The translations under genes and the position numbers were made by a program. A stretch of 64,000 nucleotides of DNA from Catellatospora paridis (lineage in GTDB: Bacteria; Actinomycetota; Actinomycetes; Mycobacteriales; Micromonosporaceae), in the NCBI RefSeq assembly GCF_009720365.1, contig NZ_WBZD01000021.1, positions 186,001 through 250,000 of the forward strand, given 5' to 3'. Below are positions 9,632 to 18,777 of the stretch, piece after piece. Within the stretch, counting starts at the first letter, position 1; each line of letters opens with the position of its first letter. The notes beneath the pieces were generated by a model that was not told where the DNA came from, did not search any database, and saw only the letters and a list, made by a program, of their open reading frames with translations.

Positions 9632-10816
9632 TCACTCGGTACGCAACGCCACGACCGGGTCGAGCCGGCCGGCCCGCTGCGCGGGCACCACGCCGAACAC
9701 GATGCCCACCGCGCAGCTGACACCGAACGCCAGCGCGATCGACCACCAGGTCAGCGCCGCGGGCACCGGGCTCAGCGCGGCCGTGGCCAGCGACGCGCCG
9801 ACGCCGAAGGCGATGCCGAGCAGGCCGCCGATGGTGGTCAGCAGCACCGCCTCCAGCAGGAACTGCAGCCCGATGTCGCGCGGCCGCGCGCCCAGCGCCA
9901 TGCGCAGCCCGATCTCGCGGGTGCGTTCGCGTACCGAGACCAGCATGATGTTGGACACGCCGACCCCGCCGACCAGCAGTGAGATGCCCGCGATCGCGGC
10001 CAGCACGGCGGTCAGCACGCCCAGGATGTCGCCGAGCACGCCGAGGATCTGCTCCTGCGTGACGGCGCTGAACTCCTCGTCGGGGTGGCGGCGGTGCAGC
10101 TCGGCGACGATGTCGCGGCCCAGCCGGTCGATGGTCTGCGCGTCGGGCGCCTTGACCGCGAACGCGTCCACCCGCTTGGTCGCGAGCAATCGCTGCGCCG
10201 TGGACAGCGGGATGTGCACCTCGTTGTCGCGGTCCACGCCCAGGCTCTGCCCCAGCGGGGCGAACACCCCGATCACCCGGAACCGCACCCCGGCGATGGT
10301 GACCTGCTGTCCGACCGGGTCCCGTTCGCCGAAGAGGGTCCTGGCCACGGAACTGCCGAGCACCGCGACGCGGCGTCCGGTCTCCACGTCGGTGCGGGTC
10401 AGGTATGCCCCGCTGCGCACGTCGCGCAGGAACACCTTCGGGGTCGTCTCCAGCACGCCGAGCAGGCTGGTGAACACCTGTTCGTTGCCGGCGCGCACGT
10501 TCTCGCCGGAGGTCAGTGACACGGCGACCCGGTCGCGGTCACCGGCGATGCGGATGATCGCGTCCAGATCGGACTGGTCGAGCCGGGAGACGGCCGGGGC
10601 GGCATTGAGGCTGACCTGCCCGGGGACGACCAGCAGCAGGTTCGAGCCGAGCCCTTCGACCTGGGCCTGCACCTCGTTCTTGGTGCCGGTGCCCAGCGCC
10701 ACCAGGATGACCACCGCGCCGACGCCGATCACCATGCCGAGCATGGTCAGTCCGCTGCGCATCCGGTTGGCCCGCAGCGCGTCCAGAGCCACCCGCCATG
10801 CTTCCGCGAGCCTCAT
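9632..10816 (-). CDS. MacB-like ABC transporter permease (FtsX fold)
   Basis: 394-residue permease with an N-terminal membrane helix (about 20-45; GLTMLGMVIGVGAVVILVAL), a long extracytoplasmic MacB_PCD domain (about 50-270) and three C-terminal helices with the FtsX signature region (VGGVGVSNIMLVSVRERTRE). These are the usual topology and length for MacB/LolC-type permeases. ATG overlaps the stop of the ATPase gene (ATGA), so the unit adaptor-ATPase-permease is translationally chained. It probably exports a peptide, lipid or drug across the membrane. Confidence 0.92.
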   Translation of the reverse strand: MRLAEAWRVALDALRANRMRSGLTMLGMVIGVGAVVILVALGTGTKNEVQAQVEGLGSNLLLVVPGQVSLNAAPAVSRLDQSDLDAIIRIAGDRDRVAVSLTSGENVRAGNEQVFTSLLGVLETTPKVFLRDVRSGAYLTRTDVETGRRVAVLGSSVARTLFGERDPVGQQVTIAGVRFRVIGVFAPLGQSLGVDRDNEVHIPLSTAQRLLATKRVDAFAVKAPDAQTIDRLGRDIVAELHRRHPDEEFSAVTQEQILGVLGDILGVLTAVLAAIAGISLLVGGVGVSNIMLVSVRERTREIGLRMALGARPRDIGLQFLLEAVLLTTIGGLLGIAFGVGASLATAALSPVPAALTWWSIALAFGVSCAVGIVFGVVPAQRAGRLDPVVALRTE

Positions 10817-11610
10817 CGCCGGTCCTCCCCGGCGTCGGTGGGCGTGCCGTGGCCGCCTGCGGGACCCGCGTGGTCGGCCCGCGCGGCGTCCGGTGCGCCG
10901 GCCGATGCGGTCCGGTCGACGACGGCGGTGTCGGCGACGATGCGACCGTCGCGCATGGTGATCTGGCGGCGGGCCCGCGCGGCGACCTCGCGGTCGTGCG
11001 TCACCAGCACCACCGCCACGCCCTCGGCGGTGTTGAGCTGCTCCAGCAGTTCCAGCACCGCCGCGCCGGTGGCCTGGTCGAGGTTGCCGGTCGGTTCGTC
11101 GGCCAGCAGCACGACGGGCTCGGTGACCAGTGCCCGCGCGATCGCCACGCGCTGCTGCTCGCCGCCGGAGAGCTGGTTGGGCCGGTGCCCGATGCGGTGG
11201 CCGAGCCCCACGCGTTCCAGCATCTGCGCGGCCCGCTCGCGGCGTTCGCGCGCGCCCATCCCGCGGTAGACCAGCGGCAGCGCCACGTTGTCCAGCGCGC
11301 TGGTGCGCGACAGCAGGTGGAACGACTGGAAGACGAAACCGATGGTCGCGTTGCGCAGGTGCGCCATCTCCGCCGCGGTCAGCCCGGCCACGTCGCGCCC
11401 GCCGATGCGCAGCCTGCCCGACGTCGGCTGGTCCAGGCCGCCGAGCAGGTGCATCAGGGTGGACTTGCCCGAGCCCGACGGTCCGACGAGAGCCACGTGC
11501 TCGCCGTGCCCGATGGACAGGCTCACCCCGCGCAGCGCCGGCACGCTCACCCCGTCCAGGGCGTACGTGCGGGCCACGTCGATCGCCTCGATCGCGGCGT
11601 CGGAGGTCAC
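10813..11610 (-). CDS. MacB/LolD-like ABC transporter ATP-binding protein
   Basis: 265-residue ABC ATPase with Walker A GPSGSGKST (about residues 41-49), Q-loop VFQSFHLL, signature LSGGEQQRVAIARAL, Walker B VVLLADEPTGNLD and switch histidine in LVTHD. The NLD after Walker B and the overall pattern are those of the MacB/LolD/FtsE group that powers FtsX-fold permeases. A 35-residue low-complexity tail rich in Ala, Gly and Asp follows the domain. It overlaps the adaptor gene and the permease gene by four bases each. Confidence 0.93.
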   Translation of the reverse strand: MTSDAAIEAIDVARTYALDGVSVPALRGVSLSIGHGEHVALVGPSGSGKSTLMHLLGGLDQPTSGRLRIGGRDVAGLTAAEMAHLRNATIGFVFQSFHLLSRTSALDNVALPLVYRGMGARERRERAAQMLERVGLGHRIGHRPNQLSGGEQQRVAIARALVTEPVVLLADEPTGNLDQATGAAVLELLEQLNTAEGVAVVLVTHDREVAARARRQITMRDGRIVADTAVVDRTASAGAPDAARADHAGPAGGHGTPTDAGEDRR

Positions 11611-12944
11611 GGCAGGGTCGCCCCCTCGGTGACGCGGTCCACGCCGCGTACCACGATCCGCTCGCCCTCGCGCAGCCCGTCGGTGATCTGCAGGGTGTCC
11701 ATCCCGGACGCGCCGACCACGACCGTGCGCCGCTGCGCCTTGCCGTCCGCGCCGCGCACCCAGACGCTGTCGCGGCCTTCGCCGGTGAACACGGCCGCGG
11801 CGGGCACCGCGGTCACGTCGGCGGCCTCGCGCACCTTCAGCCGCGCCACCGCGCTCATGCCGGGCCGCGGCGTCGGCGCACCCGACGGCGTCTCCAGCGT
11901 CAGGTGCACCCGGTAGGCCACCGCGCCGCGGCTGTTCGGCGTCGGCAGCACGTCGACCGCGCCGACCCGGGCCGGATACCGCACCCCGGGCGCGGCGTCG
12001 AGCTCCACCTCGGCGGTGATCCCGGTGCGCACCAGCAGGATGTCGGTCTCGTCGACGTCGGCGACGATGCCGAGCACGCTCGTGTCGACCACGGTGACGA
12101 TCGCGGAGCCGGCGCTGACCGGAGCCCCCACGGCCGGGGCCGCGGCGACCCCGGCGGGCGCCGCGACCGGACCCGTCACCCCGGCGGGCGCGCCGGTGCC
12201 CAGGCCGCCGAGCAGGCTGCTCAGGTCCGGGCCGGCCGCGGCGGACGAGGTGCCGCCCAGCTGCACCACCCCGGCGATGGGGGCGCGCAGGGTCAGTGCG
12301 TCCACGCTCGCCTTCGCCAGGTCGTACGCCTGCTGGGCCTGCAGCCGCTGCGCCGAACCCAGCGCCTGCATCGCCGAGCCGAGCGACGCCACGCCGCGCT
12401 GCACCGCGGCGGCGGCCGCGGCCACGCCGGCCGACGCCTGCCGGTAGCCGGCCTCGGCGGCGGTGACGTGGGCGAGCAGCGCGTCCCTGGTCGACGGGTC
12501 GGCGACCTGCTCGGCGGCGGCACGGGCGTGGTCGAACGCCTCGCGGGCCGATGCGTCGAGCTTGCGCCGTGCGGCCGACAGGTCGACCCGCACCGTGCCG
12601 CCGCCGGAGCGCTTCGACGCGTCCAGGGCCTGCTTGGCCTGGCGCAGCCGGGTGCGGGTGGCGGGGGAGTCGATCACGGCCAGCAGCTGGCCCTTGGCGA
12701 CCTGCTGGCCCGGCGTGACGACGAGACCGGCCAGGGTGCCCTCGGCGGGCGCGGTGACGGTCGCGGCGGCGCGGGCGGTGACCGAGGCGGGGGCGTCGAC
12801 GACCTCGCTGACGGTGGACCGGCCGACCTCGGCCACGGTCACGTCGGCGGTGTCCTCGCAGGACGCCGCGGTCAGCGAGGTCAGCAGGAGCACCGTGCCG
12901 AGGGCGAGCGCGGGTCGTGCGGTGCTGCGAAGGGGGGTGCGCAC
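11607..12944 (-). CDS. Efflux periplasmic-adaptor-like lipoprotein (MacA/HlyD family)
   Basis: Membrane-fusion-type adaptor of about 445 residues. A signal peptide with a lipobox-like end (LTSLTAASC) is followed by a biotinyl-lipoyl half-motif (GTLAGLVVTPGQQVAKGQLL), an Ala-rich coiled-coil hairpin (about 100-200), a second lipoyl half (LRAPIAGVVQLGG) and beta-barrel domains with RPGMSAVARLKV. The GTG at 12944 gives an ideal 28-residue lipoprotein signal and keeps clear of the divergent gene; the frame also stays open to an ATG at 13022. It is the first gene of the adaptor-ATPase-permease operon. Confidence 0.88.
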   Translation of the reverse strand: MRTPLRSTARPALALGTVLLLTSLTAASCEDTADVTVAEVGRSTVSEVVDAPASVTARAAATVTAPAEGTLAGLVVTPGQQVAKGQLLAVIDSPATRTRLRQAKQALDASKRSGGGTVRVDLSAARRKLDASAREAFDHARAAAEQVADPSTRDALLAHVTAAEAGYRQASAGVAAAAAAVQRGVASLGSAMQALGSAQRLQAQQAYDLAKASVDALTLRAPIAGVVQLGGTSSAAAGPDLSSLLGGLGTGAPAGVTGPVAAPAGVAAAPAVGAPVSAGSAIVTVVDTSVLGIVADVDETDILLVRTGITAEVELDAAPGVRYPARVGAVDVLPTPNSRGAVAYRVHLTLETPSGAPTPRPGMSAVARLKVREAADVTAVPAAAVFTGEGRDSVWVRGADGKAQRRTVVVGASGMDTLQITDGLREGERIVVRGVDRVTEGATLP

Positions 12945-13036
12945 CTGCGCGAGCCTATCCAGGATGGTCAACCCGTGGCCATCCGGGCGCTGCCGTGACG
13001 TCACCCGATGTGGCAGTCTCATCGCGGAGGTGCGCG

Positions 13037-14158
13037 ATGGCGACAGACGACACGACGCAGGACGAGGCCAAGCAGACGGCCCCGGCGCAGCGGCGCCCGG
13101 AAGTGGACCCGGGCACGCCGGACGCGCAGGCGGCCCGCCGAAACCGGCACGTGTTCGTCGTCGGTTTCCTGGGCGGCCTCGGTCTGATGAGCGCGATCGT
13201 GCTCACCTGGGCGGTGCGTGAGACGCTGTCGGTGCTGCTGCTGATGCTCGCCGCGCTGTTCCTGGCGATCGGCCTGCACCCGGCCGTGGCGTGGCTGCAG
13301 CGGCGCGGGCTGCCGCGCGGCCTCGCGGTCACGATCGTCGCGCTGGCCGTGGTGCTGGTCGCGTGCGGCGGCCTGGGCGCGCTGGCGCCACCGCTGGTCA
13401 CCCAGACCGGTGAACTGATCGAGAACCTGCCCGCCTACCTCGACGGGCTCAACCGCAACCCGCAGGTGGCCGACTTCAACCAGCGGTTCGACGTGATCGA
13501 CCGGCTGAAGGACGCCGCCACCAACGAGAACATCACCAAGGCCCTCGGCGGGGCGCTGGGCGGCGTGCAGGCCGTGTTCGGCGTCATCTTCAACGTGCTC
13601 ACCGTGTTCATCCTCACCATCTACTTCCTGGCCGCGTGGACCCGGCTCAAGGAGGGCTTCTACAAGCTGTTCCCGGCCTCGCGCCGGGACACCGCCCGCG
13701 AGATCGGCGACGAGATCTTCGAGAAGATCGGCGCTTACCTGCTCGGTTCGCTGGGGATCGCGTTCGTCGCCGGGGTGAGCACGTTCGTGTTCCTGCTGAT
13801 CGTCGGGGTGTCGTACGCGTTCGCGCTGGCGATGGTGGTCGCGGTGTGCGACCTGATCCCGCAGATCGGCGCGACGCTGGGCGCGGTCGTGGTGGTCATC
13901 GCAGGGTTCGCGCACTCGCCGACGGCCGGCATCGCCTGCGTCGTCTTCTTCATCCTGTACCAGCAGCTGGAGAACTGGGTCATCGCGCCGCGGGTGCTGC
14001 GGCGCTCGGTCGACGTGTCCGACCTGGCCGTGATCCTGTCCGCGCTGATCGGCGCGGTGCTGCTCGGCGCGCTCGGCGCGCTGATCGCGATCCCGGTGGT
14101 CACGGGCGTGCAGCTGACCATGCGGAAGATCGCGATGCCGCACCTGGACCGTATCTGA
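13037..14158 (+). CDS. AI-2E family transporter (PerM-like membrane protein)
   Basis: 373-residue polytopic membrane protein of the AI-2E/PerM family. A charged N-terminus (about 1-40) precedes two or three helices (VVGFLGGLGLMSAIVLTWAV, LSVLLLMLAALFLAIGLHP). A central soluble stretch contains LPAYLDGLNRN, and a C-terminal block has the family hallmarks DLIPQIGATLGAV and YQQLENWVIAPRVL. ATG 13037 is fixed by GGAGG six bases upstream. Transported substrates vary in this family (autoinducer-2 or Na+/H+ exchange in characterised cases), so none is assigned. Divergent from the ABC operon across about 90 bases. Confidence 0.9.
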   Translation: MATDDTTQDEAKQTAPAQRRPEVDPGTPDAQAARRNRHVFVVGFLGGLGLMSAIVLTWAVRETLSVLLLMLAALFLAIGLHPAVAWLQRRGLPRGLAVTIVALAVVLVACGGLGALAPPLVTQTGELIENLPAYLDGLNRNPQVADFNQRFDVIDRLKDAATNENITKALGGALGGVQAVFGVIFNVLTVFILTIYFLAAWTRLKEGFYKLFPASRRDTAREIGDEIFEKIGAYLLGSLGIAFVAGVSTFVFLLIVGVSYAFALAMVVAVCDLIPQIGATLGAVVVVIAGFAHSPTAGIACVVFFILYQQLENWVIAPRVLRRSVDVSDLAVILSALIGAVLLGALGALIAIPVVTGVQLTMRKIAMPHLDRI

Positions 14159-14225
14159 GGGCGCGGGCGGCGGGGACGGAAGGCCGACACACCACCACTT
14201 CCATGTATGGGGTATGACTGTCGGC

Positions 14226-14780
14226 ATGCAACCCGACGGCAACCTCCCCTCCGCTGTGTCCACAGTCGACGGTGCCGATCCGCTGGCCAAGCTGATCGAC
14301 TCGGCGCGCGGCTGGCACGGCGTACAACTCGGCGTGCTCGGCTTCATCGGCTTCTGCGGCGTGCTGAAGATGGGCGCGGAAGCGCCCGGCCCCGACTGGC
14401 TGCAGTGGCTGGCCACCGGCGGCTCGGTCGGCGCGTTCGCCACCGCGCTGTGGTCGATCGTCATGGTCGGCAAGGTGGCCTGGCCGACCGGCGACCCCGC
14501 CGCGCCCGCCGACCCGGCCGAGATGAGCGGTCAGCTGCGCTCCGGCATCCGCACCACCATCGTCTCGGTGGCGCTGATGGCGTTCGCCGGCCTGTCCGCC
14601 TGGTGGCCCACCGAGCAGGCGCCGTCCGTCGAGGTCAGCCTCGGCAACGGCGGCAAGGCCTGCGGCCAGGTCGCCGAGGGCGCCCCGGCGGGCGCCATGT
14701 GGCTCAACACCGCCGCGGGCGAGACCCTGGAGGTCCACCTCACCACGGTCGCCAACGTCCGCCCCGTCGCCTCCTGCTGA
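14226..14780 (+). CDS. Predicted membrane protein, unknown
   Basis: 184-residue protein I do not recognise. It has two hydrophobic segments near residues 35-55 (LGVLGFIGFCGVLKMG) and 65-85 (GGSVGAFATALWSIVMVGKVAW), then a third near 108-125 (TTIVSVALMAFAGLSAWW). The C-terminal 55 residues are probably extracytoplasmic, with two cysteines (one near KACGQV, one as the last residue). ATG 14226 is preferred over 14214 because TATGAC lies exactly seven bases before it, the pattern of a leaderless transcript. It ends in a long bidirectional hairpin. Confidence 0.7.
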   Translation: MQPDGNLPSAVSTVDGADPLAKLIDSARGWHGVQLGVLGFIGFCGVLKMGAEAPGPDWLQWLATGGSVGAFATALWSIVMVGKVAWPTGDPAAPADPAEMSGQLRSGIRTTIVSVALMAFAGLSAWWPTEQAPSVEVSLGNGGKACGQVAEGAPAGAMWLNTAAGETLEVHLTTVANVRPVASC

Positions 14781-14787
14781 CCCTCGC

Positions 14788-14848
14788 GCAACTCTTGAAG
14801 ACTCGCGCCTTCGCCCAGCGGCTGAGGGCGCGAGTCTTCAAGAGTTGC
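14788..14848. terminator. Perfect 22-bp hairpin between convergent genes
   Basis: Arms 14788-14809 and 14827-14848 are exact reverse complements over 22 bases, separated by a 17-base loop. It starts eight bases after one stop and ends 15 bases before the opposing stop, so it should terminate both genes. The arms contain ACTCTTGAAGACTCGCGC, less GC-rich than the flanks. Confidence 0.8.
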
Positions 14849-14863
14849 CGCAAGGGGTGAAGG

Positions 14864-16912
14864 TCAGACCTGCCAGACGTCCACGCAGGTGGTGTCGGCG
14901 GTGGACCAGCGGGCCAGCAGGTGGTGGCCGTCGGCGCTGAAGGCGGTGCGCACCGAGCGCGCGGCCGCGATGTCGGTGCGGAACACCTCCTCGTCGGTGC
15001 CGGACTCGTGCAGCCACACCGCGGTGCCCGCGGTCCCGGCACGCAGCCGCCCGTCGGGGCTGTCGCACTGCGGCGCGAAGCCGTCGTGCGGGCTGTGCTC
15101 GGTGTAACCGTCGTAGCGGCGGTGCAGGTCCTCGCCGACCATCTCCTCGACGACCGTGCCCGTGCCCAGGTCCCACATCGTCGCCACGTCACGCACGTAC
15201 CGTCCGACGTGGACCTTGCGGTCCGCTTCGGCGATCAGCCGCCACTGGCCCTCGTGCACCAGCACCTTCACCGGCTTGTTGTTCGACGCCGCCTGGAAGC
15301 TGCTGGTCAGGTGCCCGCTGGCCACGTCCCACACACTGAACTGCCCGCCGGTGCTCCAGGAGACCAGCGCCAGCCGGCCGCCGGGCCCGACGAACACCTT
15401 GCCGCTGCCGTCGCCGGCGCGCTGCTTCGGGCGCACTTCGTTGACGACCGCGCCGTTGGCGATGGACCGCATGCGCACGTACGCCCCGGAGCGCTCGCAC
15501 TCCACCAGCAGCTCGTGGTCGGGGGTGAGCAGCCAGTCCCCGTCCACCCGCAGCTGGTGCCGCTTGGCGGCCCGGTCGCCGCTGAGCAGCTTCGCCGAAC
15601 GCGCCACCGCCGCGACGGTGTCCGAGGTCAACACCGCCCCGGCCGCGACACGGTGCTCCATGAGGATGCCTTCACGCTGCGCGGTCAGGTCGTACACCCG
15701 GTCGTCGGCGGTGCGCACCTGCGCCAGCGCCGCCCCGGGGCCGTACTGCCCGCCCTCGGCGACCAGCCAGCGCACCAGGCGGGCCCGGCCGTCGGGCAGG
15801 TCCCAGCTCAGCGGCTCCATCCGCCACGACGCGATGGTGGCCGGCACCCGCCGTGCGGCGACCCGCCCGGCCCAGCGCGCCGCCCCGCGGATCACCGCGT
15901 ACTCCGGCTCCGCCGGGTGCCGCACCGGGCGGCCCAGCTCGGCGTGCAGCACCGCGCGGGCCGCGGGCAGCCGCGACGCGCCGCCGACCAGCAGCACGCC
16001 GCTCACGTCGGCCAGCCCGAACCCGGACCGGGCGACCACCGCCCGGCAGCTCGCCACGAGCCATCGCAGCGCCGGCTCGGCCAGCCGGTCCAGCCCGCCC
16101 CGGTTCAGCCGGTACGGCGGGGCGTGCGGCGTCATCCGGTCCACCACCTCGTCTGTGTCGGCCAGCCGGTGCTTGACGGAGCGCACGAAGTCGCCTGCCG
16201 CATACCGCGCGTGCAGCCCGGTGTCGCCGCCCGACTGCAGCGCCGGGGTCAGCCAGTCGTGCAGCACCGCCCGCAGGTCGTTGACGAGCAGCAGGTCGAA
16301 GTCCTGGCCGCTGCCCGAGGTCTCGTGCGCCAGCACCTGCGGGCGCTCGTCCTGTATCCGGGCCAGCGACACCGTCCACGACGCACCCAGATCGCAGACC
16401 AGCACCAGCGCGCCGTCCGGCAGGTCGCCGTGGGTGTGCGGGTCCATGACCGCCGCGGTGGCGTCGGCGACCAGTTCGACGTCGGGGAAACCGGCGTCGG
16501 CGGCCAGCGCGATGAGCGCTTCGCGACGCCCGTCGTGCGGGGCGTAGGCGGCCGGCACGGTCAGCGCCAGCCGGTCGACGGTGACGCCGAACCGGCGCTC
16601 GGCCTCCGCATGCAGCGTACGCAGGAACACGGCCAGCACCTCCGGGGCGGAGGCCTGCCGGTCGCCCAGCCGGACCGGCTCGCCGCTGTCCAGCGACTGC
16701 CGCGGCCCGGCGGCGAACCAGCGGGGAATCGCCTCGCGCCGGTGCACCGCGGCCGTGCCTACCAGCAGGTCGCTCCCGTCGAGGCAGACCGCCGAGGGCC
16801 AGCTGAGCGCGCCCGTCACCGGGCACGGCACCGGATGGACCTGCGCCCCGGTGACGAGTGCCGCCGTGGTCTGGTACGTGCCGAAGTCGACTACCAGGAG
16901 GTGCTGTGCCAT
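14864..16912 (-). CDS. Hsp70-like ATPase fused to a beta-propeller-like C-terminus
   Basis: 682-residue protein. Residues 1-360 form an actin/Hsp70-type ATPase: phosphate-1 loop VVDFGTYQTTAALV, connect and phosphate-2 region LVLVCDLGASWTVSLARI, and adenosine motif GVLLVGGASRLPAA. There is no canonical Hsp70 substrate-binding domain. Residues 365-682 instead show repeated beta-strand units with W-D-like ends (GGQFSVWDVASG, ATMWDLGTGTV, RAGTAGTAVWLHESG), typical of WD40/YVTN-like propellers. Such fusions are occasional in actinobacteria; the role is unknown. A GGAG site precedes ATG 16912. Confidence 0.82.
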   Translation of the reverse strand: MAQHLLVVDFGTYQTTAALVTGAQVHPVPCPVTGALSWPSAVCLDGSDLLVGTAAVHRREAIPRWFAAGPRQSLDSGEPVRLGDRQASAPEVLAVFLRTLHAEAERRFGVTVDRLALTVPAAYAPHDGRREALIALAADAGFPDVELVADATAAVMDPHTHGDLPDGALVLVCDLGASWTVSLARIQDERPQVLAHETSGSGQDFDLLLVNDLRAVLHDWLTPALQSGGDTGLHARYAAGDFVRSVKHRLADTDEVVDRMTPHAPPYRLNRGGLDRLAEPALRWLVASCRAVVARSGFGLADVSGVLLVGGASRLPAARAVLHAELGRPVRHPAEPEYAVIRGAARWAGRVAARRVPATIASWRMEPLSWDLPDGRARLVRWLVAEGGQYGPGAALAQVRTADDRVYDLTAQREGILMEHRVAAGAVLTSDTVAAVARSAKLLSGDRAAKRHQLRVDGDWLLTPDHELLVECERSGAYVRMRSIANGAVVNEVRPKQRAGDGSGKVFVGPGGRLALVSWSTGGQFSVWDVASGHLTSSFQAASNNKPVKVLVHEGQWRLIAEADRKVHVGRYVRDVATMWDLGTGTVVEEMVGEDLHRRYDGYTEHSPHDGFAPQCDSPDGRLRAGTAGTAVWLHESGTDEEVFRTDIAAARSVRTAFSADGHHLLARWSTADTTCVDVWQV

Positions 16913-17008
16913 AGCGAACTCCCGAGTTTGCCTCGAAGCGACCCGAAGTGACGCCGTCGTCAGCCGCGTTGATGGTCGCCGATGCTAACGACCGGCTGTT
17001 GCAGGCGA

Positions 17009-17035
17009 GTTAACCGTTCGCGTGTCCGGGTTAAC
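17009..17035. promoter_or_regulatory. GTTAACC inverted repeat in divergent region
   Basis: GTTAACC (17009-17015) and GGTTAAC (17029-17035) are exact inverted arms with a 13-base spacer, in the 223-base gap between the divergent Hsp70-like gene and the unknown gene at 17136. The position suits an operator. No candidate regulator gene is adjacent. Confidence 0.45.
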
Positions 17036-17135
17036 GATCTGTGCGCCAGACCGCCCGCATTGCGGATCCCACCACTGCTCCGGGGCGCTCGGGTATGCCC
17101 GGCGGCGACGGTGCGGGCTGGTCTACATTGCCCCG

Positions 17136-17969
17136 GTGGGCAGCGACTGGGTGCCGATGCGGCCGCGTGCCGGGATGACGGCCGCCGAGCTGGCGCGCCG
17201 CATCGCCGCGCAGCGGGCGGCGTTCCTGGCCACGGGCTGGTCTCCGGGCGGCGCGGCCGAGCCGTGCGCGAATGATGCCGTCTCTGCCGGGCGGGACGCC
17301 GCCGACGCGTGGCGGCGGGCCGACGAGGATCTCCGCGACGTGGTGGACCTGCCGGTGGACGGGGCCGGGTGGCCGTCGTTCCGGGTGGCCGTGATCGGCG
17401 CGAATCCGCTGCTCCCGCCCTCGTGGCGGGACGCCGCGTGGTCGAGCCTCGGCCCGGCGCAGGCCGGGGCCGAGTTTGCCCGCTGGCGTTGGTGGTACGC
17501 CGAGGTCACGGCCGGTCGGCTGGACTCCTACCTGGACCGGCTGCGCCTCTGGGACGAGCGCCGAGAGCTGGCCGCCTGCCGACGGGCGTCGCTGGACGCG
17601 GTGGCGTTGGCGGGTGCGCGACCGGTGGCCCGGGCGACGTCGCAGGAGTTCCTGGCCGCCCGGGACCGCCTCGCCGGGATCCCGGCGCCGCCGCCGGTTC
17701 CCGAACCCGGTCCGGCGCCGACCGGCGACGACGAGGCACCGACGCCGGCGGACCTGGGACCCGTCCGGGCGGGTCTGTGCGCCTACCGCCGGTCGCTGGC
17801 CGCGGCGATCGTCGAGGTCAACCGCACGGGCCCGCGCTCACTGCGGCTGCCCATGCCTCCGCCGGTGGGAGAGCCCGCCGGGGAGGTCCACGACCCGTGG
17901 CTGGAGGACTTCTTCACCTGGGCGGCTCCGTACTTGAGCGACGGCTGCGGCCTCTACCTGTGGGCGTGA
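17136..17969 (+). CDS. Unknown protein
   Basis: 277-residue hydrophilic protein with no signal peptide, membrane segment or motif that I recognise. It is Arg- and Trp-rich in the middle (ARWRWWYAEVTAGRLDSYLDRL), has a Pro-rich linker near residue 190 (PAPPPVPEPGPAP), and ends in an aromatic segment (EDFFTWAAPYLSDGC). GTG 17136 is chosen because TACATT lies six bases upstream, a leaderless-type -10; the open frame continues to 17022 but that part looks non-coding. It ends 14 bases from the opposing gene. Confidence 0.6.
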   Translation: MGSDWVPMRPRAGMTAAELARRIAAQRAAFLATGWSPGGAAEPCANDAVSAGRDAADAWRRADEDLRDVVDLPVDGAGWPSFRVAVIGANPLLPPSWRDAAWSSLGPAQAGAEFARWRWWYAEVTAGRLDSYLDRLRLWDERRELAACRRASLDAVALAGARPVARATSQEFLAARDRLAGIPAPPPVPEPGPAPTGDDEAPTPADLGPVRAGLCAYRRSLAAAIVEVNRTGPRSLRLPMPPPVGEPAGEVHDPWLEDFFTWAAPYLSDGCGLYLWA

Positions 17970-17983
17970 CCGGGTGCGTCACG

Positions 17984-18676
17984 TCAGGTGGTCAAAAATT
18001 CGAGCTGCTCCAGCGCCTGGCCGAACCAGTCCGCCGCCTCCGGGTCGTCGGTCGCCAGAAATGCCGCCTCCAGCCTGCCGGCGGGAGTGCCGGTGCGCAG
18101 CCAGGCCCGGACCTCCCGGTGGTAGCGGTCGTCGCGGGAGAAGGTCCAGCCGAAGTCGTCGATGAGGTAAGCCAGCCGCAGCGTCGCCGCCTCGCCGGGC
18201 TCGTCCGCCCAGACGGCCAGATACGGCTTGACCGTGTGCCCGTTCTCGGCGGCGCCCTCCAGCAGCGCGGTGATCCGGAGAGGGGAGTCGCGGTCGGTGA
18301 GGACCTGCCGCATCAGCGCCAGCAGGTAGCCTTCGACCGCCGCCAGCTCGTCCGGTGCCCAGGCCGTCCCGTGGTAGCGGACGTTGCTCAGCGTCTTGGT
18401 CAGCAGGTGGCCGTCGCGCTGCTCGCCGGTGGCGAACAGCTCCAGGATGCGCGGCAGGAAGTGCCGGAGATCGGCTTCATCGCCCCAGGTGGACAGCAGC
18501 TTGAAGGTGAAGCGTTCCAGGTCGCCCGCGGTCAGCCGGCGCAGCGGCACCCGCTGCAGGACCAGGGCCTCCGCGTCGTTCACGCAGTGGCCGCAGTAGC
18601 CGATGCGCTCGGCACGCGGGTGCCGCGCGAACACGGCGTAGAGCTCCGTTACGGCCGCGTGCAGATCGGGGTGCAT
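17984..18676 (-). CDS. Unknown protein with a CGHC motif
   Basis: 230-residue soluble, mostly helical protein, not recognised. Near the N-terminus YCGHCVNDAEA carries a CxxC pair that could bind metal or be redox-active; many Asp, Glu and Arg residues and HFLPRILELFATGEQRDG follow. ATG 18676 is preferred; the residues encoded upstream to 18799 overlap the neighbouring gene and look non-coding. No operon partner. Confidence 0.6.
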   Translation of the reverse strand: MHPDLHAAVTELYAVFARHPRAERIGYCGHCVNDAEALVLQRVPLRRLTAGDLERFTFKLLSTWGDEADLRHFLPRILELFATGEQRDGHLLTKTLSNVRYHGTAWAPDELAAVEGYLLALMRQVLTDRDSPLRITALLEGAAENGHTVKPYLAVWADEPGEAATLRLAYLIDDFGWTFSRDDRYHREVRAWLRTGTPAGRLEAAFLATDDPEAADWFGQALEQLEFLTT

Positions 18677-18777
18677 GGCGGCGATGGTAGGCGAGACAGC
18701 GGCACGCTCTCCTGCCGTTTCCGGCTCGCCTTCGTCGGCGGGATCGGGTCTGCCGGTGACGCCGTGACGGACGCCGG

